Source: Mytilus galloprovincialis (taxonomy: Eukaryota > Mollusca > Bivalvia > Mytilida > Mytilidae). From it: a DNA stretch of 64,000 nucleotides. Below, piece after piece: positions 1-12,700 of this stretch. Each line of letters starts with the position of its first letter. The stretch's first letter is position 1. The position numbers and the translations under genes are program-made. The stretch covers positions 76,482,724 through 76,546,723 of the forward strand of contig NC_134846.1 in the NCBI RefSeq assembly GCF_965363235.1, given 5' to 3'. The notes under the pieces were generated by a model that searched no databases, was not told the DNA's origin, and saw nothing but the letters and a program-made list of their open reading frames with translations.

Positions 1-372
1 TTCAGATTTCATAAATAAAAAAAATTTTTTCTAACATTTTTTTGAGAGGATTAATATTCAACAGCATAGTGAATTACTCAAAGGCAAAAAAAAAAAAAAA
101 TTAAGTTCATTAGACCACATTCATTCTGTGTCAGAAACCTATGCTGTGTCAACTATTTAATTTTAGATTTAGATAAGTTTGAAGAAGAAATCTTTAATTG
201 ATTTGTAAAATCTTGACATTTGTTTTGTGTAAAAAAACCCATATAATGTCAAAAATTTGATCACAATCCAAATTCAGAGCTGTATCACGCTTGAATGTTT
301 TGTCCATACTTGCCCCAACTGTTCAGGGTTCGACCTCTGCGGTCGTATAAAGCTGCGCCCTGCGGAGCACCT
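1..372 (+). repeat. Repeat family A, partial copy cut by the window edge
   Basis: This closely matches the last 400 bases of the long copy at 37300-39402 and, reversed, the stretch 21037-21345. It ends with the motif TGCGGTCGTATA, followed by a GC-rich tail common to the copies. No reading frame of note is present. Bases 373-521 after it hold nothing I recognise. Confidence 0.8.
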
Positions 373-521
373 AGTTTCTGTTTGTGCTAAGTTCTGGCAT
401 TGAAATTGTTAAATCAAAAGCAGTTGTAAGGATGTTTTTGATTTAATGGTAAAAATACTACCCAAGTTATTCACATATAACAAGTTTCATACTTGTGATA
501 ATGATCTTTCAGTATTAAAAT

Positions 522-1676
522 TTTTTGTCGAGCCTGCATGTTGCAGAAAGCTCGACAGGGATAGAGATCCAACGATGTGAGTTAACTTCTTAAAATCTTT
601 ATATATTAGAAAGTGGGAGAACTGGATGCTTCATACTTTGAATATAGATGCTGTATGATACGAAGTTTCCATATGTCACATGTCCATTGTCCTTGACCTC
701 ATTTTCATGGTTCAATGACTACTTGAAAAAAAAAGTAAGAGATTTTTTGTAATGTTAATTTCTCTTTTATTATGAGTAATAGAATAACTATATATGGTAT
801 GTGCTTACCTTGCAAGGTTCTTCTGCCTGTTGCACAGTTTTCACTTGACCTCGACCTCATTTCATGGACCAGTGAACAAGGTTAATTTTAAGAGGTCAAG
901 TCTATCTCAGATACTATAAGCAATATGTCTAGTATATTTGGTGTATGGAAGGATTATAAGGTGTACTTGAACAACTGTCAGGTGTCATCTGACCTTGACC
1001 TCATTTTCATGGTTCAACGGTTATAGTTAAGTTTTTGTTTTTGGTCTTGTTTTTCTTATACTGTATGCAATAAGTCTACTATATTTGGTGTATGGAATGA
1101 TTGTAAGGTGTACATGTCCAACTGGCAGGTGTCATCTGACCTTGACCGCATTTTCATGGTTCAGTGGTGAAAGTTGAGTTTTGGTCTTTTTTCTAATACT
1201 ATATGTAATAGGTCAACTATATTTGGTGTATGGAAATATTTTATGATGAACATGTCGGTCTCGCAGGTTTTATTTGACCATGACCTCGCAGGTCATTGTT
1301 AAGTTTAAGTGTTTCTGTCTGTTTTTCTGAAACTATAAGCAATAAGTCAACTATATTTGTTGTATCAAAGGATTGAAAGCTGTACATGTCTGTCTGGCAT
1401 GGTTCATCTTGAGCCATTGGCCAATGTTTAGTTTTTTTGGTTAAAGTCCATTTCTTAGACACTACATTGTATAAGCAATAGCTCAACGTATTCAGTGTAT
1501 TGAATGATTTTAAGGTGTACATGTATTTCTCGTTTGTTTCAGATGACCTTGACCTCATTTTCTTGGATCATGTTAAGTTAATGTAATAGTTGTAGTAAAG
1601 CTTTTTTTTAAGACTATCATCATAGTATCAATGGTTGATAAAGAAGGCGAGACATTTCAGCATGTGCACTCTTGTT
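522..1676 (+). repeat. Repeat family B, long copy with internal tandem units
   Basis: The element begins with a small hairpin (GTCGAGCC ... GCTCGAC) and ends near the motif GGCGAGACATTTCAGC. Between about 890 and 1560 it contains roughly four imperfect units of about 165 bp, each carrying the phrase TGACCTTGACCTCATTTTC or a close variant. A shorter copy lies at 34497-34830. The 105-codon minus-strand frame inside it is repeat-derived and not coding. Bases 1677-1967 show nothing further. Confidence 0.75.
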
Positions 1677-2072
1677 GTAAAGAAATTTTGCATTTGCAAT
1701 TTGACACAAACCCTTTCTCCTTGTGATGTTCATACAGCTGTATCCAAGTATTATCTTAATGTTGTTTAAAATCTATTTGGATGTTCAGTGGTTGATTTTA
1801 TATACTGTTATATCAGCTGATTGGGTTATTTGAGCTAAGTTTCTGTTATTGGAAATAGTATTTGATGCAATGCATAAGGTTTTTCTCTGAATTCAAATTT
1901 GTTCACTGTTTTTATGAAGATATTCCTTTTTGATATAGATAGTAGATTTCATTCATTTGCAGGATTCAAACTTGCATCATCAGTGTTAACAGGCTAGAGA
2001 TCCAGTAGTTGTACTAAAAATATAGTATATATACCAATACACATAATTAACAGCGCCTGGTGATGTTTTATA

Positions 2073-2113
2073 GCCTGACCGGTTTCGGTCCGAAAAGGAC
2101 CTTCATCAGAGGC
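2073..2113 (-). ncRNA. Hammerhead-ribozyme-like motif, left arm
   Basis: On the minus strand the 41 nt read GCCT, CTGATGA, a GGTCC/GGACC hairpin, GAAA, CCGG, TC, AGGC. GCCT and AGGC can pair as helix I, the hairpin is helix II, and GAAA plus TC sit at the core positions. Helix III is only ACCGGT, which is self-complementary and could pair between two molecules. One extra A lies between CTGATGA and helix II, so activity is uncertain. Confidence 0.5.
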
Positions 2114-2865
2114 AGAATGATGGATTAATGTTTGCACCCTATTTATATAGATATGGTAACCGGCGGTTGAGTTAAACCGGCAGTTGAGTTAACCGGCGGT
2201 TGAGTTTAACCGGCGGTTGAATTAACCGGCGGTTGAGTTATCCGGCAGTTCAGATTTAACTGGCGGTTTGTTTAACTGGCGGTTTGTTTAACCGGCGGTT
2301 GAGTTAACCAGTGGTTTAGATTTAACCGGCGGTTCAGAGTGAACCGACGGATCAAAGTTATCCAGTGGATAAATACGTATCTTGTTGATATCTAAAAAGG
2401 TTCAATTATCCTTTCAGTGGGATTTTCCATGGTTACAGTTATCTATATTTAGCTAATGTACATGTTACAGTAAACTTTCTTTACATGTTACGTTAAACTT
2501 TTATACGGTAATCATGTGACCTGATGATATAACCATATTTTGGCTTTAGCATTGGGTAAAGGGTGTTTTAAAGGGTGCTGAAAGGATAATTGAACCTTTT
2601 TAGATATCAACAAGATACGTATTTATCCACTGGATAACTTTGATCCGCCGGTTCACTCTGAACCGCCGGTTAAATCTAAACCACTGGTTAACTCAACCGC
2701 CGGTTAAACAAACCGCCAGTTAAATCTGAACTGCCGGATAACTCAACCGCCGGTTAATTCAACCGCCGGTTAAACTCAACCGCCGGTTAACTCAACCGCC
2801 GGTTTAACTCAACCGCCGGTTACCATATCTATATAAATAGGGTGCAAACATTAATCCATCATTCT

Positions 2866-2906
2866 GCCTCTGATGAAGGTCCTTTTCGGACCGAAACCAG
2901 TCAGGC
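2866..2906 (+). ncRNA. Hammerhead-ribozyme-like motif, right arm
   Basis: Mirror copy of the left-arm motif on the opposite strand. It differs by one base in helix III (CCAG for CCGG). Predicted cleavage would fall after C2902. Together the two motifs mean that a transcript of either strand carries one sense copy near its 3' end. It has the same extra A before helix II. Confidence 0.5.
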
Positions 2907-3210
2907 TATAAAACACCACCAGGCGATGTTAATTATGTGTATTGGTATATATACTATATTTTTATGCTTTTACATTTTTCTCACTGATACACATAGTTAA
3001 TATGGCTTCTACTAATGAAAGCTCCATTTGGAGCTAATGTGTTTAGAGACTACTTATGTCAGTACACGTTTCCTATATTGCCTATCCAGTAGTTGGACTA
3101 CTTTAACCACTTGGCCACTGAGGCCTCCAATTACTGTAATATATTAGGAAATATTTGTTGTTAAAATGACTAAGGATAATAAATCAAATTTTGAGGTGGG
3201 TTGTATTTTT

Positions 3211-3216
3211 TTTATT
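3211..3216 (-). terminator. Candidate poly(A) signal of the C2orf68-like gene
   Basis: TTTATT on the plus strand gives AATAAA on the minus strand, 383 bases past the stop codon at 3599. Bases 3217-3598 would then be 3' UTR. The surrounding sequence is T-rich, so a chance match is possible. Confidence 0.35.
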
Positions 3217-3598
3217 TTTCTACCATTTCCCTTTTGATGTCTATTTACTCACATTACACTGAATTCTAACAACACTGAAACTTATACCAATCCAAACATT
3301 CTTTTCCAATGAAACAGTAAGTATATCACTAAGATAATACAAAGCATTATTTCTCCAGTTTGTTATGCAGATAATAAGATGTGCTTAAATATCATGAAGA
3401 TGTCTAATGTGCTTGGTTCTATTCATAGTGATGATACAACATGGAAAAAATAACAATGGCCCCTAGTCCATCTGGCACCAGGCCAAAATAACTTTACGAC
3501 AAGCAACACAAAACACTGGCTAAATCAAGGTAAAGCACAGCATAAATTGGATGCCTTCACTTCTAGTAAAAATTTCTGGGTTGAAATTTATGAAGCAA

Positions 3599-3724
3599 TC
3601 AGGTCTGTTCATCTTTAAGCTTTTCCATTTCTTGCTTTATTCTTTCCTCCAGAGCCTCAATAAACGGTTGTGTCAGCTGCTTCTCATTCCCGACTTTTCT
3701 AGCCACAAAATGAGGCTTATCATC
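3599..3724 (-). CDS. C2orf68: C2orf68-like exon 4 (stop)
   Basis: 41 codons and a TGA. It starts DDKPHFVARKV and ends in a charged helix, EALEERIKQEMEKLKDEQT. The acceptor is TTTTTTAG on the minus strand. The phase joins in frame to exon 3. Confidence 0.85.
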   Translation of the reverse strand, partial: DDKPHFVARKVGNEKQLTQPFIEALEERIKQEMEKLKDEQT

Positions 3725-6700
3725 CTAAAAAATAAATGAAAAACAGTATATATAAAGTCTCTGAATGATTGTATAATAAAAACTATACACAAATTCCCAT
3801 ACGTTTCGGCCATTACGGTCTTCTTCATTGGAATAAATTACAACATTGAAACAACAATTACATTGCTTGAATACATTACGTTATAATAACTTCTATGACG
3901 TTCATTTGCTGCGTTGTTCGCTTTTTTAATATAAATATTTTTATTATCGTTCATACATTGTGTTGAGTCCTTCAGGTTCTAAAGTTTTTAATTTTTTTAT
4001 CGAAAAGGCTTCTTTAGTTTTTCTGTAAGTTTCTGTCCCAAATACTCTTTCTATGGCGGTAACTTTTAAATTTGTATATATATATATATATAAGTAAGTC
4101 CGAGTCAGTGACAGTTCTGCAACAGATTTATCCATCGGATCACCAGCAATGATGGTGATACATGGCTGTGTACATTATGTATATACAACTCGTCTAAACA
4201 TCAACCCAACAATGTTAGATCTGTAAATTTGCTTTCGCAAATATTTTGTTCTTCCCTCGCCGGGATTCAAACCCATGCTACTGAGATATCGTGACACCAA
4301 ATCGCCTGCCCTGTAGCCGTCCCGCTAGACCACACGACCATCTGGGCTTCACAATAATAAAGCTTTCGGTGGCCGTGTGTTACCTTTCCTCGTCAGTTTT
4401 AATCTATCGTCGTACGACAGTACATGATATATAAGGCATGGAGATATTATTGTTACAGATCAGCTAAATTATATACAACTCGTCTAAACATCAACTCAAC
4501 AATGTTAGATCTGTAAATTTGCTTTCTCAAACAATATATACAATACTTTATCACATAAGCATAGTAGAAATTATTTAAGAATTTCATTTCATATAATATA
4601 TAATAAACATTTACCATGCGGTAATTGAATTATTATCGTTTTATTTTACTTATCTATTGAAAGACAACTGTGAATACCTTTCGGTATCCACCCACTATTA
4701 CCCAACCAATTATGACTTCAGGTGTTGGTTCACCTTGTTTAATTTCAAATATAATATATAAAACTAGAGGCTCTAAAGAGCCTGTGTCGCTCACCTTGGT
4801 CTATGTGAATATTAAACAATGGACACAGATGGATTCATGACAAAATTGTGTTTTGGTGATGGTGATCTGTTTGTAGATCTTACTTTACTAAACATTCTTG
4901 CTGCTTACAATTATCTCTATCTATAATAGTACTTTCTGTGGAAAATGTTATTGAAAATCTTCAAATTTTAAGAAAATTGTTAAAAATTGACTATGAAGGG
5001 CAATAACTCCTTAGGGGTCAATTGACTATTTTGGTCATACTGACTTATTTTTAGTTCTTACTTTGCTGTACATTATTGCTGTTTACAGTTTATCTCTATC
5101 TATAATAATATTCAAGATAATAACAAAAAAACAGCAAAATTTCCTCAAAATTACCAATTCAGGGGCAGCAACCTTACAACCGATTATCCGATTCATCTGA
5201 AAATTCCAGGGCAGATAGATCGTGACCTGATCAACAATTTTACTTCCTGTCAGATTTGCTCTTAATGCTTTGGTTTTTGAATTATAAGCAAAAAACTGCA
5301 TTTTACACCCATGTTCTATTTTTAGCCTTGGCGGCCATCTTGGTTTGTTGGCCGAGTTACCGGACACATTTTTTTAACTAGATACCCCAATGATGATTAT
5401 GGCCAAGTTTGGTTAAATTTGGCCCAGTAGTTTCAGAGGAGAAGATTTTTCTAAAAGATTACTAAGATTTACGAAAAAATGGTTAAAAATTGACTATAAA
5501 GGGCAATAACTCCTAAAGTGGTCAACTGACCATTTTGGTCATGTTGACTTATTTGTAGATCATACTTTGCTGAACATTATTGCTGTTTACAGTTTATCTC
5601 TATCTATAATAATATTCAAGATAATAACCAAAAACAGCAAAATTACCTTAAAATTACCATTTCAGGGGCAGCAACCCAACAAAAGAATGTCCGATTCATC
5701 TGAAAATTTCAGGGCAGATAGATGTTGACCTGATGAACAATATTACCCCCATGTCAGATTTGCTCTAAATGCTTTGGTTTTTGAGTTATAAGCCAAAAAC
5801 TGCATTTTACCCCTATGTTCTATTTTTAGCCATGGCGGCCATCTTGGTTGGTTGGCCGGGTCACTGGACACATTTCTTAATCTAGATACCCTAATGATGG
5901 TTGTGGCCAAGTTTGGTTAAATTTGGCCCAGTAGTTTTAGAGGAGAAGATTTTTGTAAAAGTTAACGCAGGACGACGACGACGACGGACGCCAAGTGATG
6001 AGAAAAGCTCACTTGGCCTTTCGGCCAGGTGAGCTAAAAAGAAGATTTGGTACAATGAGACAGAGCCCAAATAGCATGGATGTCAAGAACCTCTTATTCA
6101 GAATGTAAAGCTTCAAAATATTTTATGTATTTAACTTTCCTAACTTTTTGTGTTGAGTTTACTTTAAAAAACTTTCCTAGAATCAATATTTCATATCCAA
6201 TATTAGGATATTGTAGGAAAATATCAAATTTAATTGTAAGAGCTTTCGTTATCTACAAGGAAGTTAAACTAAACCAGCTTTTATCCCGTTTTGTAGCAAA
6301 AACAATTTTGATGTTTCCTACAATTTACAAATATTGTTTTTATCCTGCAAATTAACAATTATGCTTATGGTATAGTTTTTTTCTTCCCAACTGTTGAATT
6401 TGTTTTTAATGAAATAAACCTGACTTTTAAAAATATAGACCTTTCATTATGTTTAAAGTTGAGTATGAGAAAGTCCCTAAAAATTATAATTGTAAATGTA
6501 CAATGTATTAAATTCAAAGGCAGAATAAACAAGAATGTGTCCAAAGTACACGGATGCCCCACTCGCACTATCATTTTCCATGTTCAATGGACGACGAAAT
6601 TGGATAAAAAATATAATTAGGCATTAAAATTAGAAAGATAATATCATAGGGAACATGTGTACTAAGTTTCAAGTTGATTGGACTTCAACTTCATCAAAAA

Positions 6701-9700
6701 CTACCTTGACCAAAAACTTTAACCTGAAACATGCACTTTCATTTTCTATGTTCAGTGGACCGTGAAATAGGGGTCAAAAGTTTAATTTGGCTTTAAAATT
6801 AGAAAGATCATATCATAAGGAACATGTGTACTAAGTTTCAAGTTGATTGGACTTCAACTTCATCAAAAACTACCTTGACCAAAAACTTTAACCTGAAACA
6901 TGCACTTTCATTTTCTATGTTCAGTGGACCGTGAAATTGGGGTCAAAAGTTTAATTTGGCTTTAAAATTAGAAAGATCATATCATAAGGAACATGTGTAC
7001 TAAGTTTCAAGTTGATTGGACTTCAACTTCATCAAAAACTACCTTGACCAAAAACTTTAACCTGAAGCGGGACAGACGGACGGACGGACGGACGGACGGA
7101 CGGACGAACGAACGGACGCACAGACCAGAAAATATAATGCCCCTCTACTATCGTAGGTGGGGCATAAAAAAGTCAAAATCACAGACACAGTTCACACTAT
7201 CTTTTTTTGAAACACTTATTTGTTTCATCAAAATTGAGAATGGAAATGGGGAATGTGTCAAAGAGGCAACAACCTGAACCAAGAGCAGAACATACCTTAT
7301 TTGTATAACCTTTCCTATTGGATACTTATGATGTTTAATCAATCTCTGACAGTTCTTAACATAACTTATTTGTATAATCTTTCCTATTGGATACCTATGA
7401 TGTTTAATCAATCTCTGACATTCTTAACATAACTTATTTGTATAATCTTTCCTATTGGATACCTATGATGTTTAATCAATCTCTGACATTCTTAACATAA
7501 CTTATTTGTATAATCTTTCCTATTGGATACCTATGATGTTTAATCAATCTCTGACATTCTTAACAGAACTTATTTGTATAATCTTTCCTATTGGATACCT
7601 ATGATGTTTAATCAATCTCTGACAGTTCTTAACATAACTTATTTGTATAATCTTTCCTATTGGATACCCATGATGTTTAATCAATCTCTGACAGTTCTTA
7701 ACATAACTTATTTGTATAATCTTTCCTATTGGATACCCATGATGTTTAATCAATCTCTGACAGTTCTTAACATAACTTATTTGTATAATCTTTCCTATTG
7801 GATACCCATGATGTTTAATCAATCTCTGACAGTTCTTAACAGAACTTATTTGTATAATCTTTCCTATTGGATACCTATGATGTTTAATCAATCTCTGACA
7901 TTCTTAACATAACTTATTTGTATAATCTTTCCTATTGGATACTTATGATGTTTAATCAATCTCTGACAGTTCTTAACATAACTTATTTGTATAATCTTTC
8001 CTATTGGATACCCATGATGTTTAATCAATCTCTGACAGTTCTTAACATAACTTATTTGTATAATCTTTCCTATTGGATACCTATGATGTTTAATCAATCT
8101 CTGACATTCTTAACATAACTTATTTGTATAATCTTTCCTATTGGATACCTATGATGTTTAATCAATCTCTGACAGTTCTTAACATAACTTATTTGTATAA
8201 TCTTTCCTATTGGATACCTATGATGTTTAATCAATCTCTGACAGTTCTTAACATAACTTATTTGTATAATCTTTCCTATTGGATACTTATGATGTTTAAT
8301 CAATCTCTGACAGTTCTTAACATAACTTATTTGTATAATCTTTCCTATTGGATACCTATGATGTTTAATCAATCTCTGACAGTTCTTAACATAACTTATT
8401 TGTATAATCTTTCCTATTGGATACCTATGATGTTTAATCAATCTCTGACAGTTCTTAACATAACTTATTTGTATAATCTTTCCTATTGGATACCTATGAT
8501 GTTTAATCAATCTCTGACATTCTTAACATAACTTATTTGTATAATCTTTCCTATTGGATACCTATGATGTTTAATCAATCTCTGACAGTTCTTAACATAA
8601 CTTATTTGTATAATCTTTCCTATTGGATACTTATGATGTTTAATCAATCTCTGACAGTTCTTAACATAACTTATTTGTATAATCTTTCCTATTGGATACC
8701 TATGATGTTTAATCAATCTCTGACAGTTCTTAACATAACTTATTTGTATAATCTTTCCTATTGGATACCTATGATGTTTAATCAATCTCTGACAGTTCTT
8801 AACATAACTTATTTGTATAATCTTTCCTATTGGATACTTATGATGTTTAATCAATCTCTGACAGTTCTTAACATAACTTATTTGTATAATCTTTCCTATT
8901 GGATGCTTATGATGTTTAATCAATCTCTGACAGTTCTTAACATAACTTATTTGTATAATCTTTCCTATTGGATACCTATGATGTTTAATCAATCTCTGAC
9001 AGTTCTTAACATAACTTATTTGTATAATCTTTCCTATTAGATACCTATGATGTTTAATCAATCTCTGACAGTTCTTAACATAACTTATTTGTATAATCTT
9101 TTCTATTGGATATCTATGATGTTTAATCAATCTCTGACAGTTCTTAACATAACTTATTTGTATAATCTTTCCTATTGGATACCTATGATGTTTAATCAAT
9201 CTCTGACATTCTTAACATAACTTATTTGTATAATCTTTCCTATTGGATACCTATGATGTTTAATCAATCTCTGACAGTTCTTAACATAACTTATTTGTAT
9301 AATCTTTCCTATTGGATACCTATGATGTTTAATCAATCTCTGACATTCTTAACATAACTTATTTGTATAATCTTTCCTATTGGATACCTATGATGTTTAA
9401 TCAATCTCTGACATTCTTAACATAACTTATTTGTATAATCTTTCCTATTGGATACCTATGATGTTTAATCAATCTCTGACAGTTCTTAACATAACTTATT
9501 TGTATAATCTTTCCTATTGGATACCTATGATGTTTAATCAATCTCTGACATTCTTAACATAACTTATTTGTATAATCTTTCCTATTGGATACCTATGATG
9601 TTTAATCAATCTCTGACAGTTCTTAACATAACTTATTTGTATAATCTTTTCTATTGGATACCTATGATGTTTAATCAATCTCTGACATTCTTAACAGAAC

Positions 9701-12700
9701 TTATTTGTATAATCTTTCCTATTGGATACCTATGATGTTTAATCAATCTCTGACAGTTCTTAACATAACTTATTTGTATAATCTTTCCTATTGGATACTT
9801 ATGATGTTTAATCAATCTCTGACAGTTCTTAACATAACTTATTTGTATAATCTTTTCTATTGGATACTTATGATGTTTAATCAATCTCTGACAGTTCTTA
9901 ACATAACTTATTTGTATAATCTTTCCTATTGGATACCTATGATGTTTAATCAATCTCTGACATTCTTAACATAACTTATTTGTATAATCTTTCCTATTGG
10001 ATACCTATGATGTTTAATCAATCTCTGACATTCTTAACATAACTTATTTGTATAATCTTTCCTATTGGATACCTATGATGTTTAATCAATCTCTGACATT
10101 CTTAACATAACTTATTTGTATAATCTTTCCTATTGGATACCTATGATGTTTAATCAATCTCTGACAGTTCTTAACATAACTTATTTGTATAATCTTTCCT
10201 ATTGGATACCTATGATGTTTAATCAATCTCTGACATTCTTAACATAACTTATTTGTATAATCTTTCCTATTGGATACCTATGATGTTTAATCAATCTCTG
10301 ACAGTTCTTAACATAACTTATTTGTATAATCTTTCCTATTGGATACCTATGATGTTTAATCAATCTCTGACAGTTCTTAACATAACTTATTTGTATAATC
10401 TTTCCTATTGGATACCTATGATGTTTAATCAATCTCTGACATTTTTAACATAACTTATTTGTATAATCTTTCCTATTGGATACCCATGATGTTTAATCAA
10501 TCTCTGACAGTTCTTAACATAACTTATTTGTATAATCTTTCCTATTGGATACCTATGATGTTTAATCAATCTCTGACAGTTCTTAACATAACTTATTTGT
10601 ATAATCTTTCCTATTGGATACCCATGATGTTTAATCAATCTCTGACAGTTCTTAACATAACTTATTTGTATAATCTTTCCTATTGGATACCTATGATGTT
10701 TAATCAATCTCTGACATTCTTAACATAACTTATTTGTATAATCTTTCCTATTGGATACTTATGATGTTTAATCAATCTCTGACAGTTCTTAACATAACTT
10801 ATTTGTATAATCTTTTCTATTGGATACCTATGATGTTTAATCAATCTCTGACAGTTCTTAACATTTACTTATTTGTATAATCTTTCCTATTGGATACCTA
10901 TGATGTTTAATCAATCTCTGACATTCTTAACATAACTTATTTGTATAATCTTTCCTATTGGATACCTATGATGTTTAATCAATCTCTGACAGTTCTTAAC
11001 ATAACTTATTTGTATAATCTTTTCTATTGGATACTTATGATGTTTAATCAATCTCTGACAGTTCTTAACATAACTTATTTGTATAATCTTTCCTATTGGA
11101 TACCTATGATGTTTAATCAATCTCTGACAGTTCTTAACATAACTTATTTGTATAATCTTTTCTATTGGATACCTATGATGTTTAATCAATCTCTGACATT
11201 CTTAACATAACTTATTTGTATAATCTTTCCTATTGGATACCTATGATGTTTAATCAATCTCTGACAGTTCTTAACATAACTTATTTGTATAATCTTTCCT
11301 ATTGGATATCTATGATGTTTAATCAATCTCTGACATTCTTAACATAACTTATTTGTATAATCTTTCCTATTGGATACCTATGATGTTTAATCAATCTCTG
11401 ACATTCTTAACATAACTTATTTGTATAATCTTTCCTATTGGATATCTATGATGTTTAATCAATCTCTGACATTCTTAACATAACTTATTTGTATAATCTT
11501 TTCTATTGGATACCTATGATGTTTAATCAATCTCTGACATTCTTAACATAACTTATTTGTATAATCTTTCCTATTGGATACCTATGATGTTTAATCAATC
11601 TCTGACATTCTTAACATAACTTATTTGTATAATCTTTCCTATTGGATACCCATGATGTTTAATCAATCTCTGACATTCTTAACATAACTTATTTGTATAA
11701 TCTTTCCTATTGGATACCTATGATGTTTAATCAATCTCTGACATTCTTAACATAACTTATTTGTATAATCTTTCCTATTGGATACCTATGATGTTTAATC
11801 AATCTCTGACAGTTCTTAACATAACTTATTTGTATAATCTTTCCTATTGGATACCTATGATGTTTAATCAATCTCTGACAGTTCTTAACATAACTTATTT
11901 GTATAATCTTTCCTATTGGATACCTATGATGTTTAATCAATCTCTGACATTCTTAACATAACTTATTTGTATAATCTTTTCTATTGGATACCTATGATGT
12001 TTAATCAATCTCTGACATTCTTAACATAACTTATTTGTATAATCTTTTCTATTCGATACCTATGATGTTTAATCAATCTCTGACATTCTTAACATAACTT
12101 ATTTGTATAATCTTTCCTATTGGATACCTATGATGTTTAATCAATCTCTGACAGTTCTTAACATAACTTATTTGTATAATCTTTCCTATTGGATACCTAT
12201 GATGTTTAATCAATCTCTGACATTCTTAACATTTACTTATTTGTATAATCTTTCCTATTGGATACCTATGATGTTTAATCAATCTCTGACATTCTTAACA
12301 TAACTTATTTGTATAATCTTTCCTATTGGATACCTATGATGTTTAATCAATCTCTGACAGTTCTTAACATAACTTATTTGTATAATCTTTCCTATTGGAT
12401 ACTTATGATGTTTAATCAATCTCTGACAGTTCTTAACATAACTTATTTGTATAATCTTTCCTATTGGATACCTATGATGTTTAATCAATCTCTGACATTC
12501 TTAACATAACTTATTTGTATAATCTTTCCTATTGGATACCTATGATGTTTAATCAATCTCTGACATTCTTAACATAACTTATTTGTATAATCTTTCCTAT
12601 TGGATACCTATGATGTTTAATCAATCTCTGACAGTTCTTAACATAACTTATTTGTATAATCTTTCCTATTGGATACCTATGATGTTTAATCAATCTCTGA

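Larger units (their letters stand above)
2012..3083. mobile_element. Fold-back element inserted in the tRNA-like sequence
   Basis: Two inverted arms (2016-2417 and 2578-2963) flank a 160-bp spacer. Each arm holds about ten to twelve copies of a 16-bp unit of the type AACCGGCGGTTGAGTT, itself nearly palindromic, plus a hammerhead-like motif facing outward. The arms differ at scattered positions, so this is not a simple assembly fold-back. A further 120 bp (2964-3083) lies outside the right arm but inside the 12-bp direct repeats. No protein is encoded, so it must be non-autonomous. The ribozyme-like motif suggests a link to Penelope-like elements, which is inference. Confidence 0.75.
1968..3128 (-). 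pseudogene. tRNA-like/SINE head split by an insertion
   Basis: Read on the minus strand, bases 3128-3084 give an A-box (TGGCCAAGTGG, a good match to the pol III consensus), and bases 2011-1968 give a B-box-like GTTTGAATCCT. Joining the two halves gives a tRNA-like unit with a Leu/Ser-type D arm. The 12-bp sequence ATCCAGTAGTTG occurs at 2000-2011 and again at 3084-3095, as expected for a target-site duplication around the inserted element. It is more likely a SINE head or tRNA pseudogene than a working tRNA. Confidence 0.6.

Noticed and set aside
7072..7113. GGAC/CGGA repeat as a possible regulatory element
   Set aside because: It is the standard microsatellite inside family E and recurs in its other copies.
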